The notes: generated from the sequence alone by a model not told the origin. A stretch of 64,000 nucleotides of DNA from Rhizobium sp. SG_E_25_P2 (GCF_029892285.1 NZ_JARXVM010000012.1:62001-126000); one strand, 5' to 3'. Numbered from the stretch's first letter, positions 34,782 to 43,884 are shown. Made by a program: numbers and translations.

Positions 34782-35384
34782 TCACATCGCCTTCAGCGTC
34801 CAACCCACGAGATCTGTGGTCACCTTGCCGAACGCCGCATCCAGCGCGGTGATGAAGGCGTCATTGCCGGAACCGGACACCGGCGCGCTGGCGGTGAAGA
34901 CGCGGCTGGCGCGCACTTCGCCATTGCGGTCGTTGAGCAACTTGGCCGACATTTCCACCTGGGCGCGGCTGCCGCCATAGGCCTGGATTTCGAAGGCGCG
35001 GATCTCGGTGATCACCTGATAGTCGATGGCGAGGCCCTGCCCCGGCATGCCGACGCCGCCCAGGCGACCGGTATTCTCAAACGCCTGCACGAGACGCGCC
35101 TGCACGAGACGCGGCAGACGGTCGCTCCAGCGCGATTTGGCGAGATACTGGATTTCGGCCTGGCTGACGCGGATCACCACCTGTTCGGAATCGAGCGCCT
35201 TGACCGCAGTCGGTTCGGGAATGAGGATCTGGCGCTGGGTGAGCTTCGGTCCTTCGACGCCCCGCACCGCCGTCAGCGAAAAGGTGTCATCCGGCGAACC
35301 GCCCAGGCAACCGCCCAGAGCCAGCAGGCATGCGCCCATGAAAAATGCCCGCGCCAATCGGATCACGCTACGCTCCCTAATCAT
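34782..35384 (-). CDS. ABC-type transport auxiliary lipoprotein (PqiC/Mla-associated)
   Basis: A 200-residue lipoprotein with signal LARAFFMGACLLALGGC, where LALGGC is the lipobox. The mature part (DTFSLTAVRGVEGP, QILIPEPTAVKALDSEQVVIR, AEIQYLAKSRWSDRLPRLVQARLVQAFENTG) matches the ABC_trans_aux family (PF03886), which includes PqiC. Such proteins sit in the outer membrane or periplasm and serve as partners of MCE-protein lipid transporters. It is the last gene of the mlaE-mlaF-mlaD operon, 17 bases after mlaD. I chose ATG 35384; an ATG seven codons upstream would overlap mlaD by four bases. Confidence 0.9.
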   Translation of the reverse strand: MIRERSVIRLARAFFMGACLLALGGCLGGSPDDTFSLTAVRGVEGPKLTQRQILIPEPTAVKALDSEQVVIRVSQAEIQYLAKSRWSDRLPRLVQARLVQAFENTGRLGGVGMPGQGLAIDYQVITEIRAFEIQAYGGSRAQVEMSAKLLNDRNGEVRASRVFTASAPVSGSGNDAFITALDAAFGKVTTDLVGWTLKAM

Positions 35385-35401
35385 ACTCGCCCCGTCCAGC
35401 A

Positions 35402-36772
35402 TCAATGCCGCACCCTGCCGTTATACGTCTTCACTTCGTCGCCGCCGAACAGCAGCCGCTGCGGGTCCTGATCAAGTCTGGTGATCGCCGAATCCAGCGT
35501 CTGCACGGTGCGGCGGGTGTCGGAGATCAGCGCGTCGATATTCTTGAGGCCGGAGCCTGAGAAGCGGGCGAGATTGTCGGCGATCGGGCCGATCCGCGAG
35601 TTCAGAGTGTCAGCCACCTGCTTGAAGGATTTCAACGTCTCGCGCGCATCGGCAAACAGCGAAGAGGAATCCCCGGTACCGAGGAAACTGTCGGCTTTGG
35701 CGAGAATGCCGTCGACGCGGGTGGACGCCTTGTTGAGCTTTTCCGACATTTCGGAAATGTTCTTGATCGTCTGGTCGATGTCAGGACGGCGGTTTTCGAT
35801 ATCGGAAGCGACGCCGCGGAAGGTCTGGATCGCCTGACGCGCATCCGCCACCGCCGCGCGGATATCGGCGACCGAGCTCTTGACGTCGGCGGGATTGACG
35901 GCCGCCATCAGCTGATCGACCTTATCCAGCGTCTTGGCCGCCTTTTCGCCGACAACGCGATAGGCTTCCGCAGTCTTGTTGAAGGTGTCGACAGCCTGGC
36001 CTACGCCGCCAGAGGCGTTGGCGAGATCCTTGCTGACCTTTTCGGCATTGGCGAGAATGGCGTCGATCTTCTTGGGGTCCACCGCTTTCACCAGGCTGTC
36101 GACCGAGGCCAGCGTGGAATCAAGCCGGCCCGACAACCCCTTGATGGTGCCCGACAGCGAGGTCACCGCCTGCAGGAATTCGTCGATGCCCTGGGAATTG
36201 TTCTTCAATGCCTGAGAGAACACCTCGACATTGGAAATGGTGCTGGTCAGCGGCTTGCGATTGTCGTTCACGAAACCCTGCAGCTGGATCAGCGTCGTCT
36301 CGGTTCGGTTCATGATCTCGGAGGCGGTGGCGACGATATTGGTGACGCCGGATTGCTCCGCGAGCAAGGTCGGCACCTCGCCGGCTTTCAGCGCCTTGTC
36401 GATCAGCCGCTCCTGCTGCGGATTGCCGCCGGACAATTCGATATAGGCGGCGCCGGTCAGGCCCTGAATTTCAAGCACGGCGCGGGTGGTAGGATAGATC
36501 GGCGCATCCGCGCGCACTTCTGTGACGGCCAGCGAAAAACGCGGGTCCTTGCGATCGAAGTCGAGCGCGCGCACCGTGCCGACGGGAATGCCGTTGAAGC
36601 GGACCGCCGAGCCGACGCTCAGGCCGTTGGCCGAGCCGGGGATACGCACCACCAGACGCTCCATCTTGCCCTCGCGCCCATAGGCGGACATCCAGTAGAC
36701 AAAGCCGAAGGCAAGCAGCAGCACCACAAGGGTAAACAAGCCGACGATTGCGTAATTTGCTTTCGTTTCCAT
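35402..36772 (-). CDS. mlaD: MCE-domain protein, MlaD-type lipid-binding component
   Basis: A 456-residue protein with an N-terminal transmembrane anchor (NYAIVGLFTLVVLLLAFGFVYW, residues 6-27), an MCE domain (VVRIPGSANGLSVGSAVRFNGIPVGTVRALDF ... VLEIQGLTGAAYIELSGG, about 40-125) and a long helical C-terminal part rich in TLxxV/IDxxLxxA heptads. E. coli MlaD is 183 residues, so this is the long form with an extended coiled tail, as in PqiB/LetB-like and alphaproteobacterial MCE proteins; the tail may bridge the periplasm. It lies between the ATPase gene (54-base gap) and the auxiliary lipoprotein gene. Confidence 0.92.
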   Translation of the reverse strand: METKANYAIVGLFTLVVLLLAFGFVYWMSAYGREGKMERLVVRIPGSANGLSVGSAVRFNGIPVGTVRALDFDRKDPRFSLAVTEVRADAPIYPTTRAVLEIQGLTGAAYIELSGGNPQQERLIDKALKAGEVPTLLAEQSGVTNIVATASEIMNRTETTLIQLQGFVNDNRKPLTSTISNVEVFSQALKNNSQGIDEFLQAVTSLSGTIKGLSGRLDSTLASVDSLVKAVDPKKIDAILANAEKVSKDLANASGGVGQAVDTFNKTAEAYRVVGEKAAKTLDKVDQLMAAVNPADVKSSVADIRAAVADARQAIQTFRGVASDIENRRPDIDQTIKNISEMSEKLNKASTRVDGILAKADSFLGTGDSSSLFADARETLKSFKQVADTLNSRIGPIADNLARFSGSGLKNIDALISDTRRTVQTLDSAITRLDQDPQRLLFGGDEVKTYNGRVRH

Positions 36773-36826
36773 GCCTCAAGCCATTTCACTCGTAAAAGGG
36801 TTCACTGAAATCCCTATGGATTGACG

Positions 36827-37636
36827 TTAGGTGACCAGTCCTGGAATTGTACGCGCGCGTTTGCCGCGGAAATAAGACTGAACCCAAGGATCATCGCAAT
36901 CGAGCATGTCCTTTATCGTCCCCTCCACCATTACACGTTTATTGCCGAGCACGGCAATCCGATCGCAGACGGAAAACAGGCTGTCCAGGTCATGGGTCAC
37001 CATATAGACCGTCAGCCCCAGCGTATCGCGCAATTTGGCGATCAGCTGGTCGAATTCCGCCGCCCCGATCGGATCGAGGCCGGATGTCGGCTCGTCGAGA
37101 AACACCAGCGCCGGATCGAGCGCGAGCGCCCGGGCGAGTGCTGCGCGCTTGATCATGCCGCCAGACAGTTCGGATGGATATTTGTCTCCAGCTTCCGGCG
37201 CCAGCCCCACCAGTTCGATCTTCAAACGCGCGAGCTCGTCCATCAGTTGCTTTGGCAGGTCTAGATATTCCCGCATCGGAAACTGGATGTTCTCCTTGAC
37301 GGTCAGAGCTGAAAACAGCGCCCCGTGCTGGAACAGCACGCCCAGGCGCATATCGAGCTGAAACCGCTCCTTGTCCGGCATCTTGCTGTAATCGGCGCCC
37401 AGCAGGCGGATCTCTCCGGCCCGGCGCGGGATCAGCCTGAGAATGGTGCGCATCAGCACCGATTTTCCCGTACCGGAGGCGCCGACGAAGCCGAGGATTT
37501 CGCCGCGATAGACGTCGAGATCCAGATTATCGAGCACGAGATGATCGCCAAAGCCCACGGTGACGCCACGCGCCGACAGAATGGCGTCCCTGTCGTCTGT
37601 CTTGGCCTCAGTCTGGTGGTTCGTCACACTATCCAT
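36827..37636 (-). CDS. mlaF: ABC transporter ATP-binding protein, MlaF-type
   Basis: A 269-residue ABC ATPase. The Walker A is GFVGASGTGKSVLMRTIL, the Q-loop FQHGALFSALTVKENIQFPM, the signature LSGGMIKRAALARALAL (with MlaF-type GGM instead of GGQ), the Walker B ALVFLDEPTSGLDPIGA and the H-loop VTHDLDS. LDPIGAAEFDQLIAKL is typical of MlaF. It powers phospholipid movement through MlaE-MlaD. I chose ATG 37636 (MDSVTNHQTEAK), seven bases after the permease stop, with GAGGCGGG upstream. Confidence 0.95.
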   Translation of the reverse strand: MDSVTNHQTEAKTDDRDAILSARGVTVGFGDHLVLDNLDLDVYRGEILGFVGASGTGKSVLMRTILRLIPRRAGEIRLLGADYSKMPDKERFQLDMRLGVLFQHGALFSALTVKENIQFPMREYLDLPKQLMDELARLKIELVGLAPEAGDKYPSELSGGMIKRAALARALALDPALVFLDEPTSGLDPIGAAEFDQLIAKLRDTLGLTVYMVTHDLDSLFSVCDRIAVLGNKRVMVEGTIKDMLDCDDPWVQSYFRGKRARTIPGLVT

Positions 37637-37643
37637 GCCCGCC

Positions 37644-38786
37644 TCAGAAATCGATCGCTGCATAGAACATCGCGAAAAGGCCATCGACCAGGATCACCAC
37701 AAAGATGGCCTTGACCACCGAGGCGGTCACATGCTTGCCGAGCGACTCCGCGCTGCCCCCCACTTTCAGTCCTTCGATCGAGGCCACAACGCCGATAATG
37801 ATCGCCATGAACGGCGCCTTCAGCATGCCGGAAATGATGGTCGACAGATCGATCGCGCCCTGAAGCCGGGCGAGGAAGACTTCATAGGTGACGCCCGAAT
37901 AGACATTGGCGACCAGCGCCGCGCCGATCAGCGCCGCGAAATTGGAAATCACCGTCAGGAGCGGCAGCGCGACCGTCAGCGCCAGAAGGCGTGGAAACAC
38001 GAGAACGCCGACCGGATTGAGACCCATGACCTGAAGCGCGTCGATTTCCTCGCGCATCTTCATCGAGCCGATTTCCGCCGTGATGGCGCTGCCGGAACGG
38101 CCCGCGACCATGATCGCGGTCAAGAGCACGCCGATCTCGCGCAATTGCAGAATGCCAACGAGATCGACCACGAAAACCTCGGCGCCGAAATAGCGCAGCT
38201 GGAACGCGCCCTGCTGAGCGATAATCGCGCCGATCAGAAAGGACATCAGCGCGATGATCGGCGTGGCGTTGACGCCCATCTGTTGGAGCTGGTTGAAGAC
38301 GGCCGCCGGCGACAGACCGCTGCCGCGGCCCAGCTTGAGTTGCGCGCCGCGCACCGCCGCGCCGATGATCGACATGGCCTGCAGAAAATCGGCGACAAAG
38401 CTCATCACCAGCCTGCCGAGCGGCTCAAACAGCCGATCAAACAGCGGTTTCCTCGGGGATGCCTCGAAATTCGGTTCCGGCAGCTGCGCCGGAAGGGCGG
38501 CGATCAGCTCGGCCACGTCCTGACCTGCACCATCGAGATCGACGGTGATATTCCTGGCTTCGAAAGAGGACATCGCCCGCCTGACGATCCAGGCGCCGCC
38601 GGTATCCATCTGTCTGACGCCAGTGAGATCGAGCGACACGCGGCTGACGGTTCTTTCGGCGGCGCTGCGAAGTTCGGCCTCGACGGCGGCGATGGTGCTG
38701 TTCAGCCACGCGCCCTGCAGGCGCAAAGTGAGCGCGCCGCCGCTTTCGTCAGCATTCAGGACGGCCGCGTCCGCCGAATCCTGCAT
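37644..38786 (-). CDS. mlaE: ABC transporter permease MlaE with fused N-terminal STAS domain
   Basis: A 380-residue protein. Residues about 15-115 form a STAS domain (LTLRLQGAWLNSTIAAVEAEL, RVSLDLTGVRQMDTGGAWIV), the role played in E. coli by the separate protein MlaB. The rest is the MlaE permease with about five membrane helices and the family segment GRSGSAITAEIGSMKMREEIDAL. The complex moves phospholipids between the membranes. I chose ATG 38786 (MQDSADAAVLN), with AAGGA eight bases upstream; ATGs at 38816, 38846 and 38858 are alternatives. First gene of the operon and divergent from the epimerase gene. Confidence 0.92.
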   Translation of the reverse strand: MQDSADAAVLNADESGGALTLRLQGAWLNSTIAAVEAELRSAAERTVSRVSLDLTGVRQMDTGGAWIVRRAMSSFEARNITVDLDGAGQDVAELIAALPAQLPEPNFEASPRKPLFDRLFEPLGRLVMSFVADFLQAMSIIGAAVRGAQLKLGRGSGLSPAAVFNQLQQMGVNATPIIALMSFLIGAIIAQQGAFQLRYFGAEVFVVDLVGILQLREIGVLLTAIMVAGRSGSAITAEIGSMKMREEIDALQVMGLNPVGVLVFPRLLALTVALPLLTVISNFAALIGAALVANVYSGVTYEVFLARLQGAIDLSTIISGMLKAPFMAIIIGVVASIEGLKVGGSAESLGKHVTASVVKAIFVVILVDGLFAMFYAAIDF

Positions 38787-38938
38787 AGGGTCATCCTTCG
38801 ATAGGACGGCCCTCATGGCCGCCTCGCACTGAAAAGTCGTCGCCATAGGGCGAGTCACGTAAGGGCACTATTGACAATAGTTTAACCAGTGGAGCAAGGC
38901 GCTGTTTTGATCAGCATGACGCGATTGAGGATTCTATC

Positions 38939-39922
38939 ATGACGCGTGCCCTGGAAATCACATTTCATCGCTACCCGATCGCCGGCGAGTTCCGCATTTC
39001 GCGCGGCGCCAAGACGGAGGCCGAGGTGATCGTCTGCGCAATCACCGATGGCGGGGCGGTCGGACGCGGCGAATGCGTACCCTATCGCCGTTATGGCGAG
39101 ACGATGGAAAGCGTCGAAGCCGAAATCGCGGCAATCGGCGATGCAATAGCAAAGGGCGTGGGTCGCGACGACCTGCTCGCGCGGATGCGGCCTGGCGCAG
39201 CGCGCAATGCAGTCGATTGCGCGCTGTGGGATCTCGAGGCCAAGCTCGGCCTGGGACGGGTGGCGGACCGTATCGGGGTCATAGCGCCTGCGCCGCTGAT
39301 CACCGCCTACACCCTGTCGCTCGGCGACGCTGAGGCCATGGGGCGGCAGGCGGCTGAGTACGCCCATCGCACGCTCCTGAAGATCAAGCTCGGCGCCGAA
39401 GGCGACGAGGCGCGTATTCGCGCCATCCGCGCCGGCGCGCCCGAAAGCGCCCTGATCCTCGACGCCAATGAAGGCTGGAGCGAGGAGACGCTTGTTTCGC
39501 TTCTGGCGGTGGCGGCGGAATGCAAAGTGAGCCTGATCGAGCAGCCCCTGCCCGCCGGCCGCGACCAGTTGCTTGCGACCATTGATCGGCCGGTGCCCGT
39601 TTGCGCCGATGAGAGCGTGCATGCGACGGCAGATCTCGCCGGTCTCCGCGACCGCTATGACGCGGTCAATATCAAGCTCGACAAGACCGGTGGGCTGACG
39701 GAAGCGCTGGCGATGAAGCGCGAGGCCGAACGGCTCGGCTTCAAGATCATGGTCGGCTGTATGGTGGGCTCGTCGCTCGCCATGGCGCCGGCGACGCTGC
39801 TGGCGCAAGGCGCCGATTTCGTCGATCTCGACGGTCCCTTGCTACTTGCGCGCGATTGCGAGCCGGGGCTGGTCTATGAGGGATCGACGGTGGCGCCGCC
39901 CGCGCCGGCGCTCTGGGGCTGA
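38939..39922 (+). CDS. Enolase-superfamily dipeptide epimerase (L-Ala-D/L-Glu epimerase type)
   Basis: A 327-residue muconate-lactonizing-enzyme-type protein. Metal ligands and catalytic bases are in place: LLKIKLG (KxK, about residues 148-151), LILDANEGW (Asp), SLIEQPLP (Glu), CADESVHA (Asp), NIKLDKTGGL (second catalytic Lys) and the C-terminal FVDLDGPLLL (DxD) typical of dipeptide epimerases. Length and these motifs fit the L-Ala-D/L-Glu epimerases of peptidoglycan recycling. GAGGA lies eight bases before the ATG. Its last 49 bases overlap the convergent MFS gene. Confidence 0.9.
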   Translation: MTRALEITFHRYPIAGEFRISRGAKTEAEVIVCAITDGGAVGRGECVPYRRYGETMESVEAEIAAIGDAIAKGVGRDDLLARMRPGAARNAVDCALWDLEAKLGLGRVADRIGVIAPAPLITAYTLSLGDAEAMGRQAAEYAHRTLLKIKLGAEGDEARIRAIRAGAPESALILDANEGWSEETLVSLLAVAAECKVSLIEQPLPAGRDQLLATIDRPVPVCADESVHATADLAGLRDRYDAVNIKLDKTGGLTEALAMKREAERLGFKIMVGCMVGSSLAMAPATLLAQGADFVDLDGPLLLARDCEPGLVYEGSTVAPPAPALWG

Positions 39923-41100
39923 ATGAGCCGCGCCCAGAGCACCATCACGAAACCGAGGCCGGCGGCAATGGACATGGCGTAGAAGCCGTGCACGCCGAAA
40001 GCATTGTAGAGATAGCCCGAGACCCAGGTGCCCAAGGCCATGAACAGCGCGATCATGGTGGTGTAATAGCCCTGCCCGGACGCTTCCCGGCTCTCATCGA
40101 CATGGGCGATCAGAAAACGCTGAATGCCGATATGGGCGGTGGCGAAGGTGAAGGCGTGGGCGCATTGCAGGCCGAGATGGCCCCAGAAGCCGAGTTCCAT
40201 CGGAAAGATGATCCAGCGCAGCACGGCGACGCCGCAGCCGAACAGGATGAGCCCCCAGAGCGAAATGCGCGACAGGAAACGGGCCGACAGCCAGAACATC
40301 AGGATTTCCGCCACGACGCCCGCCGCCCAGAACAGGCTGATCGCCTCGCCGCTGTAGCCCTGCTTGGCCCAGTAGATCGAGGCGAAGGTGAACAGCATCG
40401 CATGACTGCCCTGCGAGAGCGCGGCGCCGCCGATCGCCAGGATGAAAAACGGCTTCAGGAAAGGCGACGGACCCGCGGCCGGCGCGACATCGCCCGCAGC
40501 GCTCGCGCGAAAACCGGCGCGGCCGAGTCTCGGCGCGGTCAGGGCCGTGACGATGGTCAACACGAAGAAGGCGGCCATGGCCGGCGCGACCATGCCGCCG
40601 CCGGCAATGGCGAACAGCCAGCCGCCGATCAGATTTGTGAGGATGAAGGCGGCAGAGCCCCAGAGCCTGATGACGCCGTAATCAAAGCCCCAGCGTCGCA
40701 CGCCGGTGACCAGGATTGCCTCGGCGACCGGCACATAAGGCGCGTAAGCGATGCCCTGCAGGCCATAGATGATCAGCACCGCCCAGAAGGACTGGCTGAA
40801 GCAGAGGGCCAGCGCCGTGATCAGCGATACGACCGAAGACCAGACAAGCACATGCACGCGATCCGAGGCGCGATCCGCAGCCCAGGACCCGAGCGGCGTT
40901 CCGATCATCCGGAGCAGATGCGGCATCGCCAGGATGATGCCAATTTCGGCGTCGCTCATGCCGAGATAATCGAGAAAGACCGGAAAGTAGGGTAGACCAA
41001 TACCGTTGACCATCAGCGGCGCGCAGAACAACAGTGCAACGCGCAAGCCGAACAAATGCGGCGCGCCGGCGCGTTGGCTGACGGAAAGCGGCTGATGCAT
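39874..41100 (-). CDS. MFS transporter (HcaT/PPP-1-like)
   Basis: A 408-residue protein with about twelve transmembrane helices, in the phenylpropionate permease-like (HcaT, MFS_1_like) group: RVALLFCAPLMVNGIGLPYFPVFL at TM1, RMIGTPLGSWAADR between TM2 and TM3, and VRRWGFDYGVIRLWGSAAFI, a family signature, before TM5. The substrate is unknown. I chose ATG 41100 (MHQPLSVSQRAGAPH), with AGGAA eight bases upstream; a longer frame to 41265 lacks family similarity. The 3' ends of this gene and the epimerase gene overlap by 49 bases, an arrangement that may link their expression. Confidence 0.9.
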   Translation of the reverse strand: MHQPLSVSQRAGAPHLFGLRVALLFCAPLMVNGIGLPYFPVFLDYLGMSDAEIGIILAMPHLLRMIGTPLGSWAADRASDRVHVLVWSSVVSLITALALCFSQSFWAVLIIYGLQGIAYAPYVPVAEAILVTGVRRWGFDYGVIRLWGSAAFILTNLIGGWLFAIAGGGMVAPAMAAFFVLTIVTALTAPRLGRAGFRASAAGDVAPAAGPSPFLKPFFILAIGGAALSQGSHAMLFTFASIYWAKQGYSGEAISLFWAAGVVAEILMFWLSARFLSRISLWGLILFGCGVAVLRWIIFPMELGFWGHLGLQCAHAFTFATAHIGIQRFLIAHVDESREASGQGYYTTMIALFMALGTWVSGYLYNAFGVHGFYAMSIAAGLGFVMVLWARLIQPQSAGAGGATVDPS

Positions 41101-41563
41101 TGTGGTATTCCTGTCGCCGGCCGTCGGGGATGACGGCCTCCTCCGGCGCCCCGACGAAGCAATGAATGGCCGAGACAACCATCGGCTATCACTCGCGCCG
41201 TCGCTTCGCCATGCAAAAATCCGACGCGGCGTCAATTCGTCATACTGATTGCAAAGCCGCAACACTCCGTAATCTTTGCGGGTTTATCCGTATATTTTAC
41301 GATGACCGCCTTACCGAAAGTTGCTACCTTATTTCCAGGATCAAAGGTGTTTTTCCTGCGATTTGTAGGATTTCACAGGAATTGTCGCCGATATTGATCA
41401 AATATTATCTCGGTTTTCGGATTTTTCTGGACTTTCGGCTTAACTTCGTCACGATTCAGGCTGATTTCGGATCGATCCGAAAGGAATGGAAATGACCCTA
41501 TTTTCTACTCATGGTAGCCGCCGACCATGAATTAGCCGATTCAGAGGCGGCAAGGGGAGTGAC
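41101..41563. promoter_or_regulatory. AT-rich regulatory region upstream of gdhA with 18-base palindrome
   Basis: About 460 bases, clearly lower in GC than the flanking genes, with no credible gene (a 109-codon open frame here lacks a ribosome site and family likeness). A perfect 18-base palindrome TTTCGGATCGATCCGAAA lies at 41465-41482, about 80 bases before the gdhA start, preceded by AT-rich runs and repeated TTTTCGGATT/CTTTCGGC-like words (about 41411-41441). This is a good candidate operator for regulation of gdhA. Promoters for the divergent MFS gene should also be here. Confidence 0.5.
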
Positions 41564-42826
41564 ATGTCCAGCATTTACACCGGGCCAGTGTTCGAAATGG
41601 CCCGCAACCAGTTTCGCAGCGTCGCCGACTATCTCGAAATTCCGGAAGGCCGCCGCGACCGGCTGCTTTATCCCAAGCGCGCGATCACCATTTCCTGCCC
41701 GATCCATATGGACAATGGCGAGGTCGCGGTGTTTCAAGGCTATCGCGTCCAGCATCACCTGACGCTCGGCCCCACCAAAGGCGGCACCCGTTTCGCGCCC
41801 AGCGTCGATATCGGCGAAGTCTCGGCGCTGGCGATCTGGATGAGCTGGAAATGCGCGCTGGCCGGCCTGCCCTATGGCGGCGCCAAGGGCGGCGTCACCG
41901 TCGACGCCTATTCGCTGTCCAAGCGCGAACTCGAAAGCCTGTCGCGCCGCTACATGCAGGAAATGATCCCCTTTGTCGGCCCGCATATCGACGTCATGGC
42001 GCCGGATATGGGCACCAATGAACAGGTCATGGCCTGGTTCATGGACACCTATTCCATGTATCAGGGCCGGACCGTCAACGAAATCGTCACCGGCAAGCCG
42101 GTCTCCTCAGGCGGCACCGAAGGCCGGCGCGAAGCGACAGGCCTCGGCGTCGCGCATCTGATCGGCCGGTCGATGGAGAGGCTCAAGATGACGCCGTCGG
42201 AAACCACCGCGATCATCCAGGGGTTTGGCAATGTCGGCTCCTACGCCGCGATCGAACTTTCGCGCCAGGGCGTGAAGATCATCGGCGTCTCCGACCACAC
42301 CGCCTGCTATCTCGACCGCAAGGGCCTCGACGTCGACGCGCTGATCGCGCATACCGCGCGGCACGGATCGCTGAAGGGCTTTTCGACCGAAGCCCTGTTC
42401 GACCCGAACCAGTTGCTCGTACAGTCCTGCGACATCCTCGTGCCGGCGGCCATCGAACGGGTGATCGACGCAGACGTCGCGGCCAAGTTGAATTGCCGCA
42501 TTCTCGCCGAAGCCGCCAACGGCCCGACCACGCCGGAAGCCGACGCCGTGCTCGACCAGCGCCGTGACGAGATTTTCGTGATCCCGGATATTCTGTGCAA
42601 TTCCGGCGGCGTCATCGTCAGCTATTTCGAATGGGTGCAGGACCTGCAGCAACTGTTCTGGAAGCGGCATGAAGTGCTCGACCGCCTGCGCGGCCTGCTC
42701 GACGACGCTTTCCAGCGGGTCATCGCGCGTGTGGAAAAGGACAATATCTCCCATCGCGTCGCGGCCATGGCGATCGGCGTCGACAAGGTGGCCCAGGCCA
42801 AAGAGACGCGCGGCCTGTTTCCCTGA
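41564..42826 (+). CDS. Glu/Leu/Phe/Val dehydrogenase (glutamate dehydrogenase)
   Basis: A 420-residue hexameric-type glutamate dehydrogenase. The substrate-binding Lys is in GPTKGGTRFAP, the catalytic Lys near residue 108 in GLPYGGAKGGV, and the Rossmann fold begins TAIIQGFGNVGSYAAIELS. DVMAPDMGTNEQVMAW and ILAEAANGPTTPEAD are family signatures. It interconverts glutamate and 2-oxoglutarate; the short, GdhA/RocG-like class often works in the catabolic direction with NAD. GGGGAG precedes the ATG. It is transcribed alone from an AT-rich region with a palindrome. Confidence 0.95.
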   Translation: MSSIYTGPVFEMARNQFRSVADYLEIPEGRRDRLLYPKRAITISCPIHMDNGEVAVFQGYRVQHHLTLGPTKGGTRFAPSVDIGEVSALAIWMSWKCALAGLPYGGAKGGVTVDAYSLSKRELESLSRRYMQEMIPFVGPHIDVMAPDMGTNEQVMAWFMDTYSMYQGRTVNEIVTGKPVSSGGTEGRREATGLGVAHLIGRSMERLKMTPSETTAIIQGFGNVGSYAAIELSRQGVKIIGVSDHTACYLDRKGLDVDALIAHTARHGSLKGFSTEALFDPNQLLVQSCDILVPAAIERVIDADVAAKLNCRILAEAANGPTTPEADAVLDQRRDEIFVIPDILCNSGGVIVSYFEWVQDLQQLFWKRHEVLDRLRGLLDDAFQRVIARVEKDNISHRVAAMAIGVDKVAQAKETRGLFP

Positions 42827-42847
42827 CAGCCATGCTATCGCATGCGA

Positions 42848-42877
42848 AAGGCCGCAGCGGTTACCCGTCGCGGCCTT
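42848..42877. terminator. Hairpin between convergent gdh and metallophosphoesterase genes
   Basis: An 8-base stem AAGGCCGC / GCGGCCTT (42848-42855 with 42870-42877) with a partly paired loop, between the two convergent stops. T-tracts on both sides are weak, so it is a probable bidirectional terminator. Confidence 0.5.
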
Positions 42878-42898
42878 ATTCATATCCGGCTTTCGTGA

Positions 42899-43753
42899 TC
42901 ACACCGCCGCGCGGGCGGCGACTTCCATTTCGGGTTTGGGCGCGGTCAGAAGCTTGATCGGCACGAGCGGGCTCGGCTCGGACTTGGCCTTCTCCACCTT
43001 ATTCCAGCGCACCAGCTCCATCGAGCCGTCGAAATTCTCGATGATGGCGGTGCAGCTTTCGACCCAGTCGCCAGTGTTGATATATTTGACGCCGCCGATA
43101 TCCTCGATCACCGCGTGATGGATATGGCCGCAGATGACGCCATCGACCTGATGACGGCGAGCCTCTTCGGCGACGACATTCTGGAATTCGCCGATGAAAT
43201 TGACAGCGCGCTTGACCTGCAGCTTGGCCCAGGCCGAAAACGACCAGTAAGGCAGGCCGAGACGGCGGCGGACCTTGGCGATGATCACGTTCAGCGCGAT
43301 CGCCATGTCATAAGCCCAATCGCCGAGATGGGCGATAAACTTGGCGTTGCGCACGACCACGTCGAATTCATCGCCATGCAGCACGAGATAGCGCTTGCCG
43401 TCGGCGGCCTCGTGGATGATGTTCTTCTCGACTTCGATGCCGCCGAAATGGATGCCGGGATAATCGCGCATGAAGGCGTCGTGATTGCCGGGGATATAGA
43501 CGATGCGGGCGCCCTTGCGAGCCTTGCGCAACAGTTTCTGGACAACGTCGTTGCAGTTTTGCGGCCAGTGCCAGTTGCGTTTCAGCCGCCAGCCATCGAC
43601 GATGTCGCCGACCAAAACGATGGTTTCGGCCTCGTGGACGCGCAGGAAATCGAGAAGAAAGTCCGCTTTGGCGGCCTTTGATCCCAGATGAATGTCGGAG
43701 AGAAACAGGGTGCGCACGCGGCGGGTGGATTGAGAGTCTGCATCTTCTGACAT
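42899..43753 (-). CDS. LpxH-like metallophosphoesterase (UDP-2,3-diacylglucosamine diphosphatase family)
   Basis: A 284-residue calcineurin-like phosphoesterase. The metal-binding motifs appear in order: FLSDIHLGS, LVGDIVDGW, IPGNHDAF, LHGDEFD and VICGHIHHA. The spacing and the NWHWPQ / DYPGIHFGG segments match proteins annotated as UDP-2,3-diacylglucosamine diphosphatases related to LpxH. Many Alphaproteobacteria use LpxI for lipid A, so the substrate here is uncertain. It is 70 bases from the convergent gdh gene. GAGGCGATGTC precedes the ATG. Confidence 0.88.
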   Translation of the reverse strand: MSEDADSQSTRRVRTLFLSDIHLGSKAAKADFLLDFLRVHEAETIVLVGDIVDGWRLKRNWHWPQNCNDVVQKLLRKARKGARIVYIPGNHDAFMRDYPGIHFGGIEVEKNIIHEAADGKRYLVLHGDEFDVVVRNAKFIAHLGDWAYDMAIALNVIIAKVRRRLGLPYWSFSAWAKLQVKRAVNFIGEFQNVVAEEARRHQVDGVICGHIHHAVIEDIGGVKYINTGDWVESCTAIIENFDGSMELVRWNKVEKAKSEPSPLVPIKLLTAPKPEMEVAARAAV

Positions 43754-43884
43754 GACATCGCCTCACGATTATTTTCGCCCTTGGAAAAGCAGACTCCTGT
43801 TTCACCATTATGACAGGGTGGTTTTGAAACAGGATCGTTAAGCGCGCATTCATGTTTTTCGGAGAATGATCTCGGTTCCGGGAC

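Noticed and set aside
41166-41495. A 109-codon open frame upstream of gdh
   Set aside because: It lies in an AT-rich regulatory region, has no Shine-Dalgarno sequence and its translation resembles no family.
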